Shown one piece after another: positions 19,560 through 26,403 of a stretch of 26,403 bases of DNA. The DNA is taken from positions 306,235-332,637 of the forward strand of contig NW_014577075.1 in assembly GCF_000485595.1 (NCBI RefSeq), written 5' to 3'. The stretch is from Priapulus caudatus (taxonomy: Eukaryota > Priapulida > Priapulimorpha > Priapulimorphida > Priapulidae). The position numbers and the translations under genes were made by a program. The notes under the pieces are model-generated. The model was not told where the DNA came from. It worked only from the letters and a program-made list of their open reading frames with translations, and did no database searches. Numbering within the stretch: position 1 is the stretch's first letter; the number at the start of each line of letters is the position of its first letter.

Positions 19560-20460
19560 CCACATTTGTAGCGATACCTTTTAAAGATACACAGCGTAGA
19601 CTGGCCCGCGGCTGTTTGTCGCTCGCCTTAATGCCCAGCGGCGCTTTCCCGAGGTAGCTGTGTATGTAGCAAGTCTTTATTGACCCCAGATGCCTGAACA
19701 CAGAATTCCGGTGCATAAAAATGGTAATAAAACCCTTGATGAAGAGGCAGCCGTGGTGATTACAGACAGAATGTGCCCGCTCATATGTGCTGCCGCTGCA
19801 CCTGCAAATAAATAAAAGGGCCTGTGGGGAATTTGTGGGCTTTTCAGAAGAAACCGTCTATACCGTTCGCCATTTCTGCGGGGATATCAATATTGCCGTT
19901 AAAGTTCAATTAAGGCGTCGGCAGCTTTCTTCATACTATTATAGTGACGTGCATTTAAACCCCAATTCTTCGTGAAACGGATGCGGATATCGAAATCCTT
20001 CTTCGCGTAACCCATTACATTCGGGGGAGGAGAGGAATAAAATTACCAGGGAACTGAAGCTGCAAAGTGTGAATATAAGTCTTGCGGAACGTGTTCAGGC
20101 CTAGATTCTGGACACCAAGAGTCCGTAATAGACATTTTCTAAATTTTCTAAAATTTCTACTATCAACTCAGATTGATTCCACTCTACTCGCCGTGGCCGG
20201 ACCATAGTTAGTCTGAAGGTACATACTGTAAGTTACTAGACGGAAATTAGTTCAAGCCTAGCTTGACATTTTAGCGTTATGTTGCCTCGTGACGTGCAGC
20301 TCGCAGCTTGTCAGCTTCGGCGCTCGCGCATTATTTTAATAACAAACATTAGGCGCCCAGGACAGGGGAGCTGCGCTGCTTTTCGCGCCTGGAAAGCTGG
20401 GATTGTCCGCGGATTCACAATTTGCCGGACCATGGTTAATTCAGTAAGCACTATAAGTGC
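19560..20460. other. Anonymous intergenic DNA
   Basis: No gene is recognised. A string GGACCATAGTTAGTCTGAAG at about 20199 has a diverged partner, TGACCATAGTTAGAAGGTAT, at about 20857. Both lie downstream of CCTAGATTC, so a dispersed repeat of roughly 100 bases may be present twice. Confidence 0.45.
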
Positions 20461-20464
20461 GCGG

Positions 20465-20512
20465 ACTGAAACTCGCTCTGAAACTCGGACTTAAACTCGC
20501 ACTGAACTCGTG
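20465..20512 (+). repeat. 12-bp tandem repeat, four copies
   Basis: ACTGAAACTCGC, TCTGAAACTCGG, ACTTAAACTCGC and ACTGAACTCGTG follow directly. Confidence 0.8.
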
Positions 20513-20519
20513 CGCAGGC

Positions 20520-21100
20520 ATCGCTCGTCAGTTTTGCTCTTCGAGCGTATTGGCGATCGTGATGGTGGGTTTTTCTTTTTTTACCTATAGTCACTGAATT
20601 AAACTAGTTTGCCTGTCAGTTCAATCGATATTTAGCTAGCAGATTCGTATTCACCCGCGTATTCGATTGTGCGTATTATACAGTGTTATCGCTTTAGATT
20701 TTTCGAGTAGCTGAAATTGACCCATGTTGTCATAACGCAAGACTCTGCTGACGTTGGCGCGCTCTCAGCGTTGGTGGCTATAGTGTACCGTGGGTCCGTG
20801 CGTGTTGTCATCGAACGCAAGGTTGGACCTAGATTCCCTATCACCTTCCTATGGGCTGACCATAGTTAGAAGGTATATTATAATCGTATACACTGAAATG
20901 CTTTTACACACAACCTGAGACGGGACACTCCCAGTTAAAAAAACACATTTTTACGATGCTCTCCGTCGTAGAACGGGGCTTGTATCACGGACGACGATCT
21001 CACCTTGCCTTGTTCCTATAGTGGTTTTGCTAGTCTGACTCTGCAAGTCGTTGAGAATCAAGTTGACCATGACCAGTGATCTGGAATCTGTCCAGTGGTC
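20520..21100. other. Anonymous intergenic DNA
   Basis: No open frame of 60 codons starts here, and no RNA gene was seen. It contains the second member of the possible dispersed repeat near 20825-20880 and a CAAGTCGTTGAGAATC string (about 21045) that resembles the minisatellite unit at 24684. Confidence 0.5.
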
Positions 21101-21103
21101 TCT

Positions 21104-21105
<2 letters not shown>

Positions 21106-21163
<58 letters not shown>

Positions 21164-21170
21164 ATTATAT
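21106..21170. repeat. AT microsatellite
   Basis: (AT)n runs of about 23 units, then shorter blocks broken by TATTATA. The tract is self-complementary and prone to cruciform formation. Confidence 0.96.
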
Positions 21171-21349
21171 GTATATTAAAAGTAGATAAACACAAATTTT
21201 CTCGAATTACATATCTACTCCTGTTTGTGTGTAGCTGGTAAATCGTGGCGTCTCAATGTCCTGTCAAATTCTGTACGATAGTGAGCCAGGGGAGAAGCGC
21301 AAATTTATTTTTTTTCTTCAAAAAGTTCAATTAGGAAAACAGTAGCGGC

Positions 21350-21361
21350 CTGCTGCTGCTG

Positions 21362-21401
<40 letters not shown>

Positions 21402-21404
21402 TGC

Positions 21405-21457
<53 letters not shown>
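21350..21457. repeat. CTG/CAG trinucleotide repeat
   Basis: About 35 triplets are CTG on plus (CAG on minus), with interruptions CTA near 21364, TTG CTG CCG near 21398 and TTG near 21454. On the minus strand, CAA and CGG interruptions resemble a polyglutamine-type tract. However, the CAG frame contains a TAG from the CTA interruption, so a continuous polyQ reading is broken. The TGC frame on plus stays open to about 21589 but has no start codon. I treat it as a non-coding microsatellite. Confidence 0.93.
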
Positions 21458-21458
<1 letters not shown>

Positions 21459-21459
21459 G

Positions 21460-21760
21460 GAGGTAGCATTATTACGATCTTTATTGCTCCCAGTTGCAGT
21501 GTAGCAGTTTTATTTGCGCTGGGCCCTGGTGCACATGTGATTGTTAATGAAGACTGGCGCAGGGGGAGACATGTTGTATCGCACTAATTTACAAAGTAGC
21601 CGTCTGCCGCGTGCGTTTGCTTTATGGCCGACCGACCACATGCGCGTATGTAATATGTGTGATGTAGAGGTTCGAATCCGTATAATATTAACACGTTCGT
21701 ATATCAACTTGTTCAGCTGCGTGATCCCTTATATGTAACTAGTAACACTAACACGTATAA
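21460..21760. other. Anonymous spacer
   Basis: This segment lies between the CTG and GT/GC tracts. A GGTTCGAATCC string (21668-21678) matches the tRNA B-box consensus, but no tRNA fold is available around it. Confidence 0.5.
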
Positions 21761-22061
21761 CGCGCGCGTGCGTGCGTGCGTGCGTGCGTGTGCGTGTGCG
21801 TGCGTGCGTGTGTGTGTGCGTGTGCGGGTGCGCGCGTGTGTGCGTGCATGCGAGTGCGTGCGCGTTTGTATGTGTTTGTGTGTGTGTGTGTGTGCGCGCG
21901 TGCGTGTGTGCGTGTGTGTGTGTGCGCGCGTGCGTGTGTGCGTGTGTGTGTGCGCGCGTGCGTGTGTCTGAGTGCGTGTGTGTGCGTATGTGCGCGTGCG
22001 TGTGTGTGCTTGTGTGTGTGCGCGCGTGCGTGCGTATGTGTGTGCGCGTGTTTATGTGTGT
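21761..22061. repeat. GT/GC/GTGC microsatellite
   Basis: About 300 bases alternate between GTGC, GTGT and GCGC units on the plus strand. Almost every step is purine-pyrimidine alternation, a strong Z-DNA-type composition. Frames of 67-128 codons (C/V/R or H/T/A rich) on both strands are repeat products. Confidence 0.97.
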
Positions 22062-22850
22062 TAATCAAGGGACATCTCGTTTCGTGTCGGAAAGCGGTAT
22101 CATAGCTACGTGTCAGTACATTAATCCTCATCATGCGGCTGTATATATGGTTGCCTAGATAACGGCTAGTCTTTCTTAGTCATCGCGGTTGGCTGTGTAC
22201 TAGCTCTTTAATTTGGCGTCCGAATTTACAGTCAAGGTTGTATAATACCCGACTGTAATCATAAAATAAACTTAATAATACAGCTATGTAAATAGTAAAA
22301 CAGTTGAAACCGAGATTGTACGCGGCCACAATATATACGCACGCTGCACGGAAATGCATTTTCGGTGTGCCATGATTGTCTCGCGACGTTCTTCAAAACA
22401 ATTAGTATATAGGCTTGTGTTTGTTTTGAGTAAAAACACGGTGAAAAACACGCATGTTGTGGTGTTTTGCAACGTTTTTCTGCCGTCGGTTGATGTAGTA
22501 GAAGCAGTGGCAGCGACACCGTTTCGTTGCCAATTGACTGTCATGCTGACTCTGCGCATCTCAGCGGCGATTATAGATATTTGGGCAGAGCATTCGAGGC
22601 TGGCATATGATTCGGTGTGGATTGCCTTGATCGAGGGGCCGCGCTAGACGCGTGCGCGTTTGCCAATCTCTGCCCGATTTATTTATAATATCTGCTGAGA
22701 GCGCAACGCCTCGTGGCTTTCACCCCCCCCTCTTCTCCCAAGGTCTTCGGTAGCGTGCAGCCCGGGATAGGAGCCATCGGGGAAGAGTATGCATGTCTTC
22801 CCTGACTGGATGCTGGCTAGGGGCACATCACAGTGAGAACGTTGGTCATT
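22062..22850. other. Anonymous intergenic DNA
   Basis: Frames of 86-97 codons overlap on both strands at 22259-22647 (for example 22354-22647, plus) but contain no recognisable motif. No RNA gene or repeat is visible. Confidence 0.5.
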
Positions 22851-22877
22851 GTGCGTGCGCGCGTGTGCGTGCGTACG

Positions 22878-22917
<40 letters not shown>

Positions 22918-22960
22918 TACGTGCGTGCCTGTGTGTGTGAGCGTGCGTGTGTGCATGTGT
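22850..22960. repeat. GTGC tetranucleotide repeat
   Basis: A long near-pure run of GTGC/CGTG units is broken by GTAC at 22873 and 22918, with GT-rich ends. It explains the A-R-T-H and C-V-R-A frames. Confidence 0.96.
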
Positions 22961-22969
22961 AAGGGGAAA

Positions 22970-23410
22970 TCGTCTTACGCCGGGCAACAAGTGCATTGCA
23001 CATGTGCGGGAAGGGGGATGGATCTGGTTTCACTGGGGTGTTATTTTTTCGTGCATGGGAGCCAGCCTGCAAAGCCCCCTAGCTCATTAGCGACTAGGGA
23101 GCCGCGAGAGAAAGCTGGAGCCGTATAGTGTGGCATCTCAACTCGCGCTTACTCGCTTGAGTGGCCCAGCTCTTGCGCTCACTCTGTATCTAACTCCCTG
23201 CGTTTACCGAAGTGATTTCATATACGTTAGAGTTCGTCAGCACTCCCGCTAGTTCTCAGGTGTTCAGCTCCTATATTCACCGCGTTGATGGTGATTGTTG
23301 TGCGCTAGGGGGAAACTGCGTGAAAATTGAACGGATGAAATCTGATATATACCGTCTTGTAGTTTTGCCGTGTGAAATTTCCAAGTTCAAGTTGCGATAG
23401 TGGTGGTGGT
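22970..23410. other. Anonymous intergenic DNA
   Basis: No supported gene. A 62-codon plus frame at 23212-23400 has a normal amino-acid mix but no recognisable motif. Confidence 0.5.
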
Positions 23411-23990
23411 GCGAGTGGGTTTTGTGTCTGGACTACGAAGCGGAGAGAGCGACAGAGAGAGAGAGGAGAATTCGGGTGTTCTGCCGCTGGGTGAGCTCTA
23501 GTCGCCGTGACGCGTGACACGGCGCTGTGACGCGCGGGCAACCAGTGTCGCTCACGAACACAGCAGCAGCAGCACAACGCGTCTGCACTTCGACCGCTCG
23601 AATTCGTCACTCCGTGAAATTTCTCCGACGGACAGAGAAATCGTGCCTATCTTCGTTTAGCAACGCCGACGGGTGCAGCCGAGTGCCAAAAAAAGTCGCG
23701 CGCCATTGTCGCTTAGGTAAGCCGGCAGCGATCCACTCGGTCGGTGGAAGGGGAAACACGAGCAGGTGATTAGCGAGCGAGTTTGCGAGTGAAAGCTTCG
23801 ACGGTTGAATCTGAGCGCAGAATCCGGTGAGCAGCGGAAGGAAGACGCGCAGGAAGGCGGTAAATGCGCTTCTCGCTAATCGCCGACGTCTCGAGCGAGG
23901 CAACTGATTGTTAGCGACTTCGCGCTAATCACCGCGAGTGCATATTGTCGGCGACGCGAACGCCCGGGTGGGGCGCGGGCGGCGGGAAGG
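23410..23990 (+). promoter_or_regulatory. CpG-dense segment with donor-like site and repeated GATTAGCG motif
   Basis: CpG is dense from about 23500 to 23990. TGACGCG strings recur near 23508 and 23528, and a CAG triplet run lies near 23562. A strong 5' splice-site string, CTTAG/GTAAGC, has its boundary at 23716/23717. Downstream, GGTGATTAGCG (23765-23775) is repeated on the opposite strand at 23874-23884 (as CGCTAATCGCC) and 23923-23933 (as CGCTAATCACC). A CT-rich tract follows directly. This would fit an untranslated first exon and its promoter, but no TATA box, start codon context or partner exon confirms it. Confidence 0.25.
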
Positions 23991-23992
23991 AC

Positions 23993-24279
23993 ACTGTCTC
24001 TCTCAACGGTTCTCTCGCTCTGTCTGTTTCTTGCATCTGTCGCTGTCGCTTTCTCTCTCCCCTTCTCCCCCTCCCTCTATCTATCTATCTATCTCTGTCC
24101 CTCTCTCTCTCTCTCTCTGTCTCTGTCTTTCTCAATTCTTCTGATTCAATCGCTCGCTCTTTCTGTCGGGCTTTCTCTGTCTCGCACTCTCTGTCTCTCT
24201 CTTTCTCTCGCTATCGGTCTTTCCTTTTCTCTGCGCCTTCTCTCTCCCGCCTCTCTCTTTCTCTTGCTTTCTCCTTTCA
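23993..24279. repeat. CT-rich tract with CTAT block
   Basis: About 285 bases are mainly pyrimidine on plus: CTCTCT, CTGTCT and TTTCTC units, plus a (CTAT)n block near 24076-24092. Overlapping frames of 68-162 codons are low-complexity. Confidence 0.93.
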
Positions 24280-24404
24280 CGCTCATATTGTCAGTGTTCG
24301 GCTTCCAGCGGCACGTTACCATAGGATGGATGGGCCTATATAAACGCCTACGCGCGTGTGTGTATGTGAAGTAGCGATATATACTATATATTATAATTCT
24401 ACTA

Positions 24405-24434
24405 GTTATATATATATATATAATATATATATAT
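24405..24434. repeat. AT microsatellite
   Basis: Two TATATATATA blocks are separated by TAATAT, about 65 bases downstream of a TATATAAA string (24337-24344) that is otherwise unsupported as a promoter. Confidence 0.9.
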
Positions 24435-24683
24435 GCTTCAATCCCAGTCTCCACCGACACATTTTCGTTGAATCGCCAGTCTCTATATGTGATAATCCCG
24501 CGCTTAGGCGACGGAGCGCACCGATCAGCCTCCAGCAGACGCTCTGTGGATTTATTCTGAAGCTCTGCTCCTGGACCTATCCTCGCATTCCTGTTTCCCC
24601 GCGCGCGTGTGTGGATTATCTCACTGGTACTCATTCTAGCGGGTCCAGTGATCTGTCGCGAGTCGCTTAAACTGACGGTCCCA

Positions 24684-24976
24684 GTAAGTCGTTGAGAACT
24701 GTCGGCGTAAGTTGTCGAGAACTGACTCCGTAAGTTGTCGAGAACTGACTCCGTAAGTCGTTGAGAATCGTGCAGGCGTAAAGCTATGTCGAGAACGGAG
24801 CCTCTCGTAACGTTGTCGATGACTGGACTCCGTTAAGTCCGTTGCAGAACTGGTCGCTCCGTAAGTATGTCGCAGAACTGACTTACCGTAAGTTTGGAGA
24901 CTGACTAGGTAACGCATTTGTCGGGATAGCTGACATCCCGTATAGTTGAGAATCGATCCTTAAGTACGTGCTCGGC
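24684..24976 (+). repeat. 23-bp minisatellite with GTAAGT in each unit, decaying along its length
   Basis: The basic unit is GTAAGTTGTCGAGAACTGAC plus TCC (23 bp). Units start at 24684, 24707, 24730 and 24753 with exact 23-bp spacing. They then lengthen and diverge at about 24778, 24807, 24834, 24861, 24888, 24909 and 24940. About eleven copies are recognisable. Most begin GTAAGT, GTAACG or GTAAAG, resembling the 5' splice-site consensus. A related string, CAAGTCGTTGAGAATC, lies near 21045. Confidence 0.88.
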
Positions 24977-24979
24977 TAG

Positions 24980-25464
24980 TAGTAGTACACTTCCCCCCCC
25001 CACACACACTCCATGATTCGTTGGGGATCATCGATTCATCGGTGACAATTAGAAGTCCTCGGTGGTCGGCGGGCTGGGACTTCTTATTGCCGGAGTCGCG
25101 CGGACTTCTGCGATCGGTCTACGGTTGCGTGCGCGGCTGGTTTTCTATGAGCACGATTTGTTTACGCAAGATTAGTCTCGGGGCGGCCCACCCCTCACGC
25201 GCGGCCCTCCTCGCGCCGTGTTTTTCTAAAACAAACTCGACACCCGAAAACGCCGGCGAGCGCTAATTGGCGAAAGAGCGATGTACCCGAGAATGCGTGA
25301 AGTGTTGACCACTTGTAAGGCAAGCCCTCGCGCTTCGAACTGGTTTCTTTCTCCCGTTTGCCAGCGCGATTCATTGCTGCGGCGGCAGCAGAGCGTGGAC
25401 GATTTGAGAGAGAAGGAGGGGTTAGGAAGACGTGAGGCACATGCACTTCCGCGCGGCGCAGCAA
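24980..25464. other. Anonymous CpG-containing DNA
   Basis: A short C run and CACACACAC block occur at about 24993-25010. Frames of 81-89 codons overlap on both strands (25021-25266 plus, 25195-25464 minus) with no recognisable domain. Nothing else is supportable. Confidence 0.5.
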
Positions 25465-25583
25465 TGGAGAGAGAGAGACAGAGAGAGGAGAGAGAGAGAC
25501 AAGAGAGAGAGAGGAGAATATCTATATACTACTAAGACTGAGAGAGAGAGAGAGAGTAGAGAAGAGAGAGAGAGAGAGGGAGG

Positions 25584-25619
<36 letters not shown>

Positions 25620-26009
25620 TAGGAAGAGAGAGGCAGCAAACAGCGCGGCGGCAGAGAAGAGTATGGGGGGAGAGAGAAGTCGAGGAGGAGGGAGGAAAGA
25701 TATTAGGAGGCGACACGATGGAGAGTCGCGCAGTGTGTGTCGCGGTCAGTATGGGACGGAAGGTGTATACGTGGTGGGAGAGGAAAGAAAGGTTATGACT
25801 GGTGAATACTTGAAAGAGGCTATTTGATAGGGGGAAAGGGGACACAGAGAGTGCGCGTGCCCGAGAAAGAGAGAGAAGAAGTAGAGAGAGAGAAGAAGAG
25901 AAGAGAGATGAGAGAGAGAGAGAGAAGAAGAAGAGAGAGAGAGAGAGAGTGCTCGGGAGAGAGAGAAAGAGAGAGCGTAAGAGGGAGAGAGAGAGAGAGA
26001 GAGAGACGA

Positions 26010-26054
<45 letters not shown>

Positions 26055-26102
26055 AGAGAGAACAGCTGAGGAGGAGAGAGAGAGAGGAAGAGAGAAGAGA
26101 GC

Positions 26103-26141
<39 letters not shown>

Positions 26142-26378
26142 AGAGCGACGAGAGAGCGAGATTAGAGAGAGACCGAAGGAGAGAGACTGACGCGACATGA
26201 GGCGACAGAGCGACAAGAGCGACAGATAGAGAAGAATGAGAGAGGGGAAGGAGGGACGAGAGAGAGAGAGAGGAGAGAGAGAGAGCGAGAGAGAGAGAGA
26301 GAGAAGGAAGAGAGAGAGCAGAGAGAGCAGTAGAGAGGAGGAGAGAGGAGAGAAGAAAGAGAGAGCAGAGAGCGAGAG
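25465..26378. repeat. GA-rich microsatellite tract
   Basis: About 900 bases are mainly (GA)n with AAGAGA, GGAGA and GCGAGA variants, including pure blocks near 25590-25614 and 26020-26048. A less repetitive island lies at about 25620-25860. Frames of 81-156 codons across it (RE-rich on plus, S/L-rich on minus) are repeat products. The final 25 bases of the window are CpG-rich unique sequence. Confidence 0.96.
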
Positions 26379-26403
26379 TGGTACCGGCGCGGTGCGGAGG
26401 GCA

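Noticed and set aside
18944-19716. Repetitive proteins of 96-253 codons on both strands, resembling a repeat-containing secreted protein
   Set aside because: The 29-bp unit is stop-free in several frames on both strands, so open frames are expected by construction. No signal peptide or unique flanking domain was seen.
21590-21690. tRNA or tRNA-derived SINE, from a perfect B-box GGTTCGAATCC at 21668-21678
   Set aside because: The T-arm stem does not pair well (AGAGG with CCGTA), no acceptor stem forms, and the best A-box (TGGCCGACCGAC) lacks the conserved GG of the D-loop.
21768-22158. Cysteine-rich frames (CVCVRAC) on plus and histidine-threonine frames on minus
   Set aside because: They are direct translations of the GT/GC microsatellite, not cysteine-rich peptides.
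25432-26216. RE-rich (131 codons plus) and S/L-rich (156 codons minus) frames
   Set aside because: Both are translations of the GA tract.

Overview
The window looks like non-coding nuclear DNA from an animal with an unmethylated-style, CpG-rich genome, most plausibly a marine invertebrate. The support is indirect: short interstitial blocks of the TTAGGG telomere repeat, very abundant microsatellites (GA/CT, GT, GTGC, AT, CTG), many short terminal-inverted-repeat and foldback elements with target-site duplications, long AT-rich intergenic stretches, and no operon-like gene packing. I cannot assign a phylum. A run of 10 N at 12583-12592 inside a GA tract shows that this is an assembled scaffold.

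I found no protein-coding gene, tRNA, rRNA or snRNA that I can support. The longest open frames lie in GA/CT tracts or minisatellites, where the base composition itself excludes stop codons. One short minus-strand frame at 13448-13744 reads like protein but has an internal stop and no family I recognise. Two CpG-dense segments (about 15020-15500 and 23410-23990) contain good 5' splice-site strings and could be promoter or first-exon regions; this is weakly supported.

Layout: 1-160 TCG/GT microsatellite; 190-1420 anonymous; 1421-1629 a foldback element with telomeric repeats in its loop, and beside it a 237-bp hAT-like MITE (1651-1887); 1900-6540 mainly AT-rich anonymous DNA with two telomere-like blocks; 6551-6926 a palindromic element with a perfect 8-bp duplication; 7092-7652 CT tract; 8085-8900 G-rich minisatellite; 9773-10347 a complex foldback built from repeated inverted modules; 10970-11020 a 37-bp micro-palindrome with 7-bp flanking repeats; 12159-12659 GA tract with the gap; 13.0-15.0 kb anonymous; 15.0-16.4 kb CpG-dense segment, then a GA/GACAGA tract; 17335-17593 a TIR element with a 12-13 bp duplication; 17989-18450 a near-perfect 446-bp palindrome; 18994-19545 a 29/33-bp minisatellite; 21.1-22.1 kb AT, CTG and GT/GC repeats; 22850-22960 GTGC repeat; 23.4-24.0 kb CpG-dense segment; 24684-24976 a 23-bp degenerate minisatellite; 25465-26378 GA tract.

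The most interesting content is the set of non-autonomous palindromic elements. Two of them (6551-6926 and 17997-18442) differ inside but share the terminal 12-mer CACAGGCACTTG, which suggests mobilisation by one transposase encoded elsewhere. No transposase is present in this window, so nothing here amounts to a complete new system.
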